DNA of 15,177 nt from Candidatus Omnitrophota bacterium (GTDB lineage: Bacteria > Omnitrophota > Gorgyraeia > Gorgyraeales > Gorgyraeaceae): positions 1-15,177 of the forward strand of contig JAGVFL010000135.1 in NCBI GenBank assembly GCA_020057645.1, written 5' to 3'. Both the position numbers and the translations under genes were made by a program. Below, in pieces: positions 1-6,475 of the stretch. The notes beneath the pieces were generated by a model. That model was not told the DNA's origin and ran no database searches. It was given only the letters and a program-made list of their open reading frames with translations. How positions within the stretch are numbered: the first letter of the stretch is position 1; every line of letters begins with the position of its first letter.

Positions 1-1030
1 ATGCGCGAGCGCCATACCTAACTTCAACGGATTTAAACCAGCTAAGATCGTGATGTGCTAATGGTCCACCTGTCAGGTGGACAGGCACTCCATAAAAATT
101 TTCCAAATATTTTTTTTCGCTTCCTTTATGGCCTGATATGAAATTAAATAAATTTTTAGGCGCATGAATTTCTATATAAGAACGATTTGGAATTTTCTTT
201 GGGCCAAGTATGTTTATTATTTTATTTCTCATCTGCCTTGCCCGCGCCATCTCTCCGAAACTCGGATGATAAGGCCCTGCCAGGATCTCTCCTTTTGAAT
301 TCAAATCCTGCGATGGATGAAGGCCTACGCGGATTACTTTTACACCGGCTTTTTCAAAGATATCGCATACCTTAGCTGACCATTCTATTGCATCTTCAAT
401 TGAAAGAGGTTTATATTTGCCTTGTTTAAACAATTCTCCGAGCCCTGTGCCTTTTAAAACAATCGCAGGATATATGCGGCTTGTTTTTGGTTTTAACTTT
501 ACCAGCTCCAGAGCTGTCTTTATTGATTTTTTAAGCGTATCTCCAGGCAAACCCAACATCACCTGGACGCCTAAATCAAGGCCTGATTTTTTTATAATGC
601 GGCTTGCGTTTTTTATTGTACTAAAATTCACTAGCCTGCTACATTTCTTTAAAACCTCTTTATCAAGCGACTGTACGCCAAGCTCCACCAGGCATCCGCC
701 CATTTTCTTAAAAAGCTTCATTGATTTTTCAGTAACAGCCTCGGGATGCGTGGACATGCGGATGCCAGAGATTTTTTTATTTCTTACGTAAGGGTGAACT
801 GCTTCCAAATATGTCTTCTGCAGGTACTCCGGCAAAAGCGTAAACGTGCCTCCGAAAAAAGCGACCTCGACCCTTTCATCTTTTGAGATTGTTTTGAGAT
901 TTCTTTCTATAACGGATTTTATTTCCAGCGGGGCAGGAAGTTTTATAATCCCGGATATCTTATGCTGGTCGCAATATATACATCTGTACGGGCATCCAGC
1001 GTGTGGGATAAAAATAGGGATAATTTTCAT
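1..1030 (-). CDS. Radical SAM protein, Elp3-like with C-terminal radical-SAM-associated domain (3' end outside window)
   Basis: Translating the minus strand from the ATG at 1030 gives an open frame of 343 codons that runs off the left edge, so the stop codon is not seen. It starts MKIIPIFIPHAGCPYRCIYC, placing the [4Fe-4S]/SAM cysteines at residues 13, 17 and 20 (CxxxCxxC). This is followed by a FFGGTFT glycine motif, a RMSTHPEAV strand and a GVQSLD segment, all usual for the TIM-barrel radical SAM core. The opening FIPHxGCPxxC matches the Elp3-like radical SAM family, often found near rnc/smc in Firmicutes and of unsettled substrate. The C-terminal third (GYHPSFGEM-type region) fits the associated C-terminal domain. 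It lies 34 nt behind the large exported protein gene and shows no clear Shine-Dalgarno. A short palindrome is embedded in frame near the C-terminus (64-82). The family call is firm; the substrate is unknown. Confidence 0.85.
   Translation of the reverse strand, partial: MKIIPIFIPHAGCPYRCIYCDQHKISGIIKLPAPLEIKSVIERNLKTISKDERVEVAFFGGTFTLLPEYLQKTYLEAVHPYVRNKKISGIRMSTHPEAVTEKSMKLFKKMGGCLVELGVQSLDKEVLKKCSRLVNFSTIKNASRIIKKSGLDLGVQVMLGLPGDTLKKSIKTALELVKLKPKTSRIYPAIVLKGTGLGELFKQGKYKPLSIEDAIEWSAKVCDIFEKAGVKVIRVGLHPSQDLNSKGEILAGPYHPSFGEMARARQMRNKIINILGPKKIPNRSYIEIHAPKNLFNFISGHKGSEKKYLENFYGVPVHLTGGPLAHHDLSWFKSVEVRYGARA
64..82. repeat. Perfect 8-bp-arm palindrome inside the radical SAM reading frame
   Basis: The sequence is GTCCACCT-GTC-AGGTGGAC: 8-bp arms and a 3-nt spacer. 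On the minus strand it is read in frame as roughly V-H-L-T-G-G-P near the C-terminal end of the radical SAM protein. A perfect palindrome inside a coding sequence, in a window with several other short palindromes between genes, is consistent with an inserted palindromic element that kept the frame open. Chance cannot be excluded for one copy of this length. Confidence 0.6.
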
Positions 1031-1064
1031 GAATAGCTTATAATATTTTTTGAACTATTTTTAT

Positions 1065-3914
1065 TTATAACTGATCTTTCAATGACTTTAAAATCCCTAT
1101 AATCCCAATATTGGTGCCCAGAAAAGACGCCTTCTTTGTTTTCTGGCGTTTTATTTTTTCTAACATCACAGCATATATAAAAGCTATATCATCAACAGGA
1201 AAATTGTATCCTTGTACGCTTTCCGGAATATGCGGCGCTATATAATTTTTAATATCAGTCCAATGACTCCATGCCTTTTCTGTTCCTAGATATTCGAAAA
1301 GATAGTATAAAACAGGGTTGGTTTCTACTGCCTGGGCTGTTCCGACTATTGTAATAATAGGGCTATCGGGATTAACCTGGATATAATTATCGCTATCATT
1401 TATAGACCGGCAATGACTTGCGACGCGAAGAGTTCCTGGTAAGCCAGGATAATCGTTAATGCCTTCTGTTCCAGCATGGCCGCGGCTTATAGTTATTGAA
1501 TGCGCGCTTTTTTTAATACTATCTAAACTCGAATATAAGTATATTTCTATACTGCGGCCTGTTTCAGGAAACTCTTTTACCAGTATTTTTTCTGCGCTAT
1601 TTTGTTTTAACTTAGCTTTATAAAATGGGTCTCTCGACCTATCCGTATATCCTTTAAAATTGCTGTAAAACGCACTTACTTTAGCGCCATTATTAAAAAT
1701 ATCGGAGAACTGTTCGTAATGCGCTTTTTCGCTTTCTGCATTTGTAGACCAGTAAACGCCTACGCTTAATACATTGTTTTTTAACCAGCTCTTTTGAGGC
1801 CCAAGCCACGCTGGATTGATTTCAGGCAAAACAGTATCTAAAACAAAAGAAGATAATCTATCTTCTTTTTGTATAACATTAGATTCAAGTAAAACTTTTA
1901 TAAAAAACTTGAAACGCTTATCTTTACGTCCAAGATCTATAATTTTATCAAGAAAGGCATTATTTAGATCTTGGTTTTTAAGTAACAAAATATTACTGAT
2001 AATTTTTGAAAATAAACTTGGCTTAGCGTAAAAAGGTTCTATTTTATCTTTGGACAACATTATATCGGCTAATTCTTTAGGGGAATAAATAGTCTCTTGC
2101 AGGCATCTTTCAAGCTCATTAAAAATCGTTAGAGTAAATAAAAATTCCGGAAGAAACATATTCTTCTGTTCTTCTGAAATATAGCGAGGCACATCAAGAT
2201 TTCCATATTTAGCGATGATATGTTCCTTGAGATGGCCATAAGCAACAGGAAAGCTGTGAGAAGTCATTTCCTGGCTCAAGGCAAGGATTGTAAAAAGAGT
2301 CCGGGGTTTGTCTTTTAGTCTTTCGAAATACGCATCTATCATCCCCTGGCCAACCTGAGGCGAAGAATTATATATATCATTGATATAATTGCGGAACATA
2401 GAATCTATCTCGTTTGTAATGATATCTTTTATAAAACTTTGCATGCGCTCTCTTTGTTTATCCGATAATTTAGTGGATTTTAATTCATTATTAAGAATTT
2501 CTATACTTTTAAAACCACATGCGGCAAATAATCGATAAGTTGACTTATTACTCTCATCACTTTCTCGTATAGAATTAATTAAAGAAATTACAGCTTCTCC
2601 TGAATAGACTTCGCCGTGCTGCCAAGCCGGCAATATCAATGATTCTCTTTCGTCCCAATCAGTAAGATAATCCGTAGCTTGCCTGTCGCCAATCATGGCT
2701 AAAGCAGAAGCTATCCAAGATAAAATAAAATCATTTTCTTGAATCCGGCTGGCTTTAATAAGATAATCTATCGCTTCTTTTGTAGCTAAACTGCCTAAAG
2801 CTGATATAACTTCCTGCTCTATTCCAAAATCACCCATAGGACCCAATGAGCGCTCTCCAAGAAAAGTTAATTTAATAAGGCAATCTACCGCTATTTTTTC
2901 TTTTCCATCTTTTATTGCCTTATCTTTCAAGATACGTATAGTAGCAATGCTTTCCAGATATTTTTGCTTAGCATCCAATAATTTAATCAGTTCTTCCACT
3001 GAATAGCTTTCCAGCTCAATAGATTTTAAGGCTATTTGCTGCGCGCCCCTTAAGTACCACCACTCAGGCTCTCCTATTCCCCATTCTTCAATACGCTGTT
3101 TCGCTTTTTCAGTGCCTATTTCTCCCAACGCATACATTAAAGCCATTTCTGATGTCATGTAATCACCGGCGGCTCTTTTGCTTAATTCAATAAGGTATTC
3201 TTCTACTTTTTGCTCTTCTCTGCCTATTTCGCCTAACGTGGTTATTATAGCCGCTCTTACTGGTGAATTTCTTTCTCTTTCAAGCCATCTAATTAAAAAT
3301 ATGGCTGCTCTCGATGTGTCCTTTTCTGAAAAAGCAGAAGCTATGGAAGCAAGCACCGGCTCATCAGGAACGCTGGTTATTAATTCTTCAAGCTCAGTCT
3401 CTTTTATCATATCAAGTTTTATAAGAGTTTCTATAGATACCTGCCTCATCCATAAAAGATACTCTTCGTTAAATATCTTTCTCAAAAACCGCTCGGCCTG
3501 GTTCCTGTTGATTTTATTAGCATTAACGGCATAATAAATACCCCGGATATAAGCCGAGCCCTCTCGTTTAGTCAGACTGCGCAAATAATCAAAACTAAGG
3601 GTGTATTTACCTATTTTCTCAATAGCCTGGATTATTTTATTCTGGTCGCCCTGTATTAATATAGGGAGGATGCTTATCGTCAAGCCTAAACCAATATACT
3701 TAATAAATTTCCTGCGCGATATAGTTGTTTGCAGTAAACCTTCTTTTAACCTATCTTTTCTATCTTCATTATTAGTTATAATAGGCACTCTAAGATAGGT
3801 TTTATAGGATAAACTTACGCCTTCTGCTGTAGATTGTATAATAAAAATTATAACTAACGCCAAAGACACTATCTTTCTCAAATTGTAATCTTTTTTAAAC
3901 TTTATCATAATCAT
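1065..3914 (-). CDS. Large exported HEAT-repeat protein with a candidate C-terminal His/Cys peptidase-like domain
   Basis: 949 residues; no known family recognised with certainty. Residues 13-30 (RKIVSLALVIIFIIQSTAEG) form a signal peptide or membrane anchor. A second export-like segment follows at 66-88: SRRKFIKYIGLGLTISILP has the twin-arginine pattern S-R-R-x-F-x-K before a hydrophobic stretch. From about 150 to 450 there are paired helices of HEAT/PBS-lyase type (for example TTLGEIGREE, MYALGEIGTEKA, ISALGSLATKEA). Residues 450-720 look helical with no motif I recognise. The region from about 740 to 900 is alpha/beta in character, with ISRGHAG (His about 813) and LRVASHCRS (Cys about 835), each after a predicted beta strand. 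This ordering resembles caspase/CHAT/clostripain-type cysteine peptidases, but the family match is only a guess. The gene looks visibly more AT-rich than its neighbours. The first ATG was chosen because GGGG lies 11 nt upstream. The frame is intact and probably cotranscribed with the downstream radical SAM gene. Confidence 0.8.
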   Translation of the reverse strand: MIMIKFKKDYNLRKIVSLALVIIFIIQSTAEGVSLSYKTYLRVPIITNNEDRKDRLKEGLLQTTISRRKFIKYIGLGLTISILPILIQGDQNKIIQAIEKIGKYTLSFDYLRSLTKREGSAYIRGIYYAVNANKINRNQAERFLRKIFNEEYLLWMRQVSIETLIKLDMIKETELEELITSVPDEPVLASIASAFSEKDTSRAAIFLIRWLERERNSPVRAAIITTLGEIGREEQKVEEYLIELSKRAAGDYMTSEMALMYALGEIGTEKAKQRIEEWGIGEPEWWYLRGAQQIALKSIELESYSVEELIKLLDAKQKYLESIATIRILKDKAIKDGKEKIAVDCLIKLTFLGERSLGPMGDFGIEQEVISALGSLATKEAIDYLIKASRIQENDFILSWIASALAMIGDRQATDYLTDWDERESLILPAWQHGEVYSGEAVISLINSIRESDESNKSTYRLFAACGFKSIEILNNELKSTKLSDKQRERMQSFIKDIITNEIDSMFRNYINDIYNSSPQVGQGMIDAYFERLKDKPRTLFTILALSQEMTSHSFPVAYGHLKEHIIAKYGNLDVPRYISEEQKNMFLPEFLFTLTIFNELERCLQETIYSPKELADIMLSKDKIEPFYAKPSLFSKIISNILLLKNQDLNNAFLDKIIDLGRKDKRFKFFIKVLLESNVIQKEDRLSSFVLDTVLPEINPAWLGPQKSWLKNNVLSVGVYWSTNAESEKAHYEQFSDIFNNGAKVSAFYSNFKGYTDRSRDPFYKAKLKQNSAEKILVKEFPETGRSIEIYLYSSLDSIKKSAHSITISRGHAGTEGINDYPGLPGTLRVASHCRSINDSDNYIQVNPDSPIITIVGTAQAVETNPVLYYLFEYLGTEKAWSHWTDIKNYIAPHIPESVQGYNFPVDDIAFIYAVMLEKIKRQKTKKASFLGTNIGIIGILKSLKDQL

Positions 3915-3924
3915 GGCAAAAATA

Positions 3925-3942
3925 ACCCCTTTTTTAGGGGGT
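3925..3942 (-). promoter_or_regulatory. Hairpin enclosing the Shine-Dalgarno of the 949-residue protein gene
   Basis: On the minus strand ACCCC pairs with GGGGT around an A-rich 8-nt loop. The GGGG arm is the only plausible Shine-Dalgarno for the ATG at 3914. The hairpin is followed by TTATTTTT, so it could act as a weak intrinsic attenuator or mask the ribosome-binding site. The stem is only 5 bp, so its stability is doubtful. Confidence 0.4.
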
Positions 3943-3958
3943 AAGTTAATATAAATAT

Positions 3959-3988
3959 CTTAGGGTATATTATATAGTATACCCTAAG
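3959..3988 (-). promoter_or_regulatory. 11-bp inverted repeat over a TATAAT -10 box: candidate operator/promoter
   Basis: CTTAGGGTATA (3959-3969) and TATACCCTAAG (3978-3988) are perfect inverted arms with an 8-nt centre. On the minus strand the centre contains TATAAT (3974 to 3969), reading toward the 949-residue gene. No good -35 box is present at 16-18 bp. A symmetric site over a -10 box is typical of a dimeric repressor operator. Another reading is a terminator stem for the upstream PQ-loop gene, but the bases that follow are AT-mixed rather than a clean T-run. Confidence 0.45.
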
Positions 3989-4053
3989 AGTAACATATAT
4001 GCAAGATGCTGCCATAGAACCAGTTGCGGGATAAATATGGGTATGATTTTCAC
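3970..4053 (-). pseudogene. Decayed remnant of a radical SAM gene N-terminus
   Basis: Immediately after the stop of the PQ-loop gene, a GTG at 4053 opens V-K-I-I-P-I-F-I-P, the same peptide that starts the radical SAM protein at 1030 (M-K-I-I-P-I-F-I-P). Most codons differ only synonymously (for example ATC/ATT, CCC/CCT, CCG/CCA). After this the frame is lost. A shifted TGC ATA TAT (T)GT near 4005 would restore the C-I-Y-C of the iron-sulfur loop if one T is missing. The in-frame reading ends after 27 codons at 3970. I read this as a relic of a diverged second copy or of the original gene start. It is not expected to make a functional protein. Confidence 0.6.
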
Positions 4054-4308
4054 TTATTGCTTGTGGAATAGGATTGTAAAAACCATTACAAGCGTGAAGA
4101 AGAAAAAATTTACATAGGTAAATGTCCTATAAACTATGTCTGGGCTTTGTATGCCTGCGGGAAACATCGCCAAGAAGAAAAACCATGCTCCGAGCGCCCA
4201 GGGAATGCTGAGATCCTTGGACGAGCGGCGCTTTATGATCCTCACTATGAGCGGGATATTCCAGAGAGGTAAAATAATACTTGCTATGAGGGCTATTTTT
4301 TGCATCAT
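4054..4308 (-). CDS. Small PQ-loop / SemiSWEET-like membrane protein
   Basis: About 84 residues from the ATG at 4308, with three predicted membrane helices: ALIASIILPLWNIPLIVRII, WALGAWFFFLAMF and TYVNFFFFTLVMVFTILF. The P-x-x-x-x-P-L-I-x-R-I-I-x-R-R-S-S-K-D-L-S pattern after helix 1 is the PQ-loop signature. The length matches single-repeat SemiSWEET-type transporters, which work as dimers and move sugars or other small solutes across the inner membrane. The frame stays open upstream to 4359, but those extra 17 residues (MARRRRDSYG...) come from a GC-rich hairpin (4327-4369), so the internal start is preferred. The gene follows fba by 68 nt and is directly followed by the radical SAM remnant (TAA then GTG), suggesting former translational coupling. 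The substrate cannot be told. Confidence 0.7.
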   Translation of the reverse strand: MMQKIALIASIILPLWNIPLIVRIIKRRSSKDLSIPWALGAWFFFLAMFPAGIQSPDIVYRTFTYVNFFFFTLVMVFTILFHKQ

Positions 4309-4326
4309 GATGAGTTTAACCACCCC

Positions 4327-4369
4327 AACCCCGTAGGAGTCCCGCCTTCGGCGGGCCACCTACGGGGTT
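4327..4369. repeat. GC-rich two-part hairpin between fba and the PQ-loop gene
   Basis: Outer arms AACCCCGTAGG (4327-4337) and CCTACGGGGTT (4359-4369) enclose an inner CCCGCC-TTC-GGCGGG stem (4341-4355). The only T-run lies on the plus-strand side (GGGGTTTTC), and no plus-strand gene precedes it. Read after fba on the minus strand, it ends GGGGTTGGGG with no U-tract. It is therefore not a standard terminator for fba, although it may still slow transcription or protect the fba mRNA 3' end. The word CCACCTACG recurs in the element at the right end of the window. Confidence 0.65.
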
Positions 4370-4376
4370 TTCATAT

Positions 4377-5348
4377 TTAGGCCTTGCCTGCAGAGCCCAC
4401 GACATGCTCATTTTTGTGCTTGTACATCTTTATAAGCTCGTCTCTCGCAGGGCCCAGGTATTTACGCGGGTCGAATTCCTTCGGATTAACCGTTAAGATT
4501 TCTCTTATCTTCCCTGTCATCGCGAGGCGGCCGTCTGAATCAATATTAATCTTACAGACCGCGGAAGTAGCGGCCTTTCTCAACTGTTCTTCCGGAACGC
4601 CCGCGGTATTTTCAAGTTTTCCGCCGTATTTATTTATAAGGTCTACGTATTCCCGGGGCACAGAGCTTGCGCCGTGCAGGACTATGGGAAAACCCGGTAT
4701 CCTTTTCTCAACCTCTTCCAATATGTCAAATCTCAGAGGCGGGACGCTCTCTCCTGGTTTTAATTTAAATTTATAAGCGCCGTGGGATGTGCCTATTGAA
4801 ATCGCGAGGCTGTCAACGCCTGTTTTCTTTACGAATTCTTCGACTTCTTCAGGGTGGGTGTAATGGCTTGCTTCGTGGCTCACTTCATCTTCTATCCCGG
4901 CTAATACGCCAAGCTCGCCTTCTACGGTAACGTCATACTTGTGGGCGTATTCAACTACCTTTTTAGTGAGGGCGGCGTTGTCTTCGAATTTATGGGCGGA
5001 ACCGTCTATCATTACAGAAGAAAATCCTGATTCTATGCAGGACACGCAGAGTTCATATGTGTCGCCGTGGTCCAGGTGCAGGGCCACCGGGATATTAGAC
5101 CCGGCTGTTTTTATTATTTCCATGGCGCCCATTGCCATGTGCCTCAATAAAATCTGGTTCGCGTATTTCCTGGCGCCGGAAGAAATCTGCAGTATAACGG
5201 GAGATTTTGTCTCGACGCAGGCCGTGATTATCGCCTGTAACTGCTCCATGTTATTGAAATTATAGGCCGGGATAGCGTATTTGCCTGTCATTGCCTTTTT
5301 AAACATATCTTTTGTGTTAACAAGCCTTAATTCTTTGTAAGAATGCAT
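4377..5348 (-). CDS. fba: Class II fructose-bisphosphate aldolase
   Basis: 323 residues, full length. It catalyses reversible cleavage of fructose 1,6-bisphosphate to glyceraldehyde 3-phosphate and dihydroxyacetone phosphate in cytosolic glycolysis/gluconeogenesis, using a divalent metal. Diagnostic motifs: ALHLDHGD (catalytic Asp93, metal-binding His94), GELGVLAGIEDEV (145-156), ISIGTSHGAYK with metal-ligand His189, and PIVLHGASSVP with His225. The related tagatose-bisphosphate aldolases (GatY/KbaY) share this fold. Given the single copy here and no tagatose genes nearby, FBA is more likely. The start is supported by a strong AAAGGAGGA Shine-Dalgarno just upstream, and a near-consensus promoter lies at 5376-5404. 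Expected to be well expressed. Confidence 0.93.
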   Translation of the reverse strand: MHSYKELRLVNTKDMFKKAMTGKYAIPAYNFNNMEQLQAIITACVETKSPVILQISSGARKYANQILLRHMAMGAMEIIKTAGSNIPVALHLDHGDTYELCVSCIESGFSSVMIDGSAHKFEDNAALTKKVVEYAHKYDVTVEGELGVLAGIEDEVSHEASHYTHPEEVEEFVKKTGVDSLAISIGTSHGAYKFKLKPGESVPPLRFDILEEVEKRIPGFPIVLHGASSVPREYVDLINKYGGKLENTAGVPEEQLRKAATSAVCKINIDSDGRLAMTGKIREILTVNPKEFDPRKYLGPARDELIKMYKHKNEHVVGSAGKA

Positions 5349-5375
5349 AAAATCCTCCTTTTTTATGTGACGTTC

Positions 5376-5404
5376 ATTATACCATTATATTAAACGTTGG
5401 TCAA
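5376..5404 (-). promoter_or_regulatory. Sigma-70-type promoter of fba
   Basis: On the minus strand: -35 TTGACC (5404-5399), a 17-bp spacer, and a perfect -10 TATAAT (5381-5376). The start site would fall near 5369, giving a leader of about 20 nt that carries the AAAGGAGGA ribosome-binding site. The -35 box touches the palindrome at 5404-5424. Confidence 0.8.
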
Positions 5405-5424
5405 CCCTGCGACAAGCTCAGGGT
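5404..5424. repeat. Short palindromic repeat of the CCCTGAGCTTGTCG.AGGG type
   Basis: ACCCTG (5404-5409) and CAGGGT (5419-5424) flank CGACAAGCT. It sits between dusB and fba, directly upstream of the fba -35 box. The sequence resembles a palindrome (CCCTGAGCTTGTCGAAGGG) that I recall as dispersed in several bacterial genomes; this is from memory and unchecked. A second GGGTCAA follows at 5438. Confidence 0.55.
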
Positions 5425-5440
5425 AATGCTTCTTGAAGGG

Positions 5441-6409
5441 TCAAGTTACTAATTTTCTAAAAGCCCGGATGATCTCAAACATCTCGTCTTTGGTCTTCAC
5501 GCGGAATGACTTTTCCCTTAAAACCCTTACATCATGAACGCCTTTTGTATACCATCCGAAAAACTTATGGAATCTCTTGACGCCGTGGGTTGGGCCGTAA
5601 AAATCAATGCAGGCATTAAGGTGCTCCAATATTACATCGGCTATTTCATCCTGAGACGGCCGTTTGATAATCTTTCCATTTTTAAGAAATCCCTTTATCT
5701 CTTTAAAAATCCAAGGATTCCCAAGCGCCCCGCGCGCCACGAGCAGGCCGTCGCAACCGGTTTCATCAAACATCTTTTTAGCCAGCTCAGGGGAAAACAC
5801 GTCTCCGCTGGCTATGAGAGGTATGTCCAGCGCCTTTTTCACGCCGGCTATAACCTTATAATCCACTTCACCGCTATAGCCCTGCTCTTTATCCCTTCCA
5901 TGAATGAACAAAGCGCTGGCCCCCGCATCTTGGCTCGCCAACGCAGCCTCTTTTGCGTTTATTGAAGCCTTGTTCCAACCGGTCCGTATCTTAACGGTAA
6001 CAGGTTTGGAGGAATTTTTTACAATTATCTTTAATAGTTTATGCAATTTTTTAGGGTCTTTTAACAGGCCCGCGCCTTCGCCGCGGCTCGTAACCTTTCT
6101 CACGGGACAGGCCGCGTTAAAATCCAGGACATCGTACTTGTAGGCGCTGAGGATATCTATTGCCCTTAATATAAACTCTTCCTCGCACCCAAGGATCTGT
6201 ATGCCGAGAGGCCTGTCTTCATCGCCGGTGGACAACATCTTCTTTGTCTTGGGTATTTTGTAACTCAGGGAGCGGACGTTTATCATTTCTATAAAAGCCA
6301 GCTCGCATCCGAATCTATGGTTTAAGAGCCTGAACGGCAAGTCGCTCACGCCGGCCATGGGCGCGAGAATCAGATTCGACTTTAATTTTAAGTTTCCGAT
6401 TTTCAGCAT
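5441..6409 (-). CDS. dusB: tRNA-dihydrouridine synthase, DusB type
   Basis: 322 residues, full length. This FMN- and NADPH-dependent enzyme reduces specific uridines of the tRNA D-loop to dihydrouridine in the cytosol. The N-terminal half is the flavin-binding TIM barrel: LILAPMAGVSDLPFR at 13-27, then DFNAACPVRKV with the catalytic Cys101, EGAGLL at 111-116 and VKIRTGW with Lys140/Arg142 near the FMN. The C-terminal helical tRNA-binding domain carries GVKRFHKFFGWYTKG. The wording of the CPV+KV and HGRxxxQGY motifs points to DusB rather than DusA or DusC. The gene is divergent from the HD-GYP gene, with 61 nt between the two start codons. The Shine-Dalgarno is weak (GAGG about 14 nt upstream). 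Confidence 0.92.
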   Translation of the reverse strand: MLKIGNLKLKSNLILAPMAGVSDLPFRLLNHRFGCELAFIEMINVRSLSYKIPKTKKMLSTGDEDRPLGIQILGCEEEFILRAIDILSAYKYDVLDFNAACPVRKVTSRGEGAGLLKDPKKLHKLLKIIVKNSSKPVTVKIRTGWNKASINAKEAALASQDAGASALFIHGRDKEQGYSGEVDYKVIAGVKKALDIPLIASGDVFSPELAKKMFDETGCDGLLVARGALGNPWIFKEIKGFLKNGKIIKRPSQDEIADVILEHLNACIDFYGPTHGVKRFHKFFGWYTKGVHDVRVLREKSFRVKTKDEMFEIIRAFRKLVT

Positions 6410-6431
6410 GAACCTATTTTACCTCATATCA

Positions 6432-6460
6432 TTGATTTTTGGCAAATTATATGCTATAGT
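6432..6460 (+). promoter_or_regulatory. Sigma-70-type promoter of the PAS/HD-GYP gene, nearly leaderless
   Basis: TTGATT (6432-6437), a 17-bp spacer and TATAGT (6455-6460). Transcription would start about 6466-6468, only a few nucleotides before the ATG at 6471. No Shine-Dalgarno is present in AGTGTTCCTT, which fits a leaderless or very short-leader mRNA. Confidence 0.65.
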
Positions 6461-6475
6461 AGTGTTCCTTATGAA
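6446..6475 (-). promoter_or_regulatory. Candidate dusB promoter
   Basis: A perfect TATAAT lies on the minus strand at 6451-6446, with a 4-of-6 -35 match TTCATA (6475-6470) at 18-bp spacing. It overlaps the opposing HD-GYP promoter (6432-6460), so the two may compete. Confidence 0.45.

Noticed and set aside
4309..4359. N-terminal extension MARRRRDSYG... of the PQ-loop protein
   Set aside because: These codons fall largely within the GC-rich hairpin 4327-4369; the ATG at 4308 gives the normal SemiSWEET-like length.
5534..5965. Plus-strand open frame of 143 codons opposite dusB
   Set aside because: It lies wholly antisense to a well-supported enzyme and has no motif or convincing ribosome-binding site.
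6357..6470. Longer HD-GYP protein with an N-terminal membrane helix
   Set aside because: The extension overlaps the dusB coding sequence and lies upstream of a good promoter that starts transcription just before 6471.
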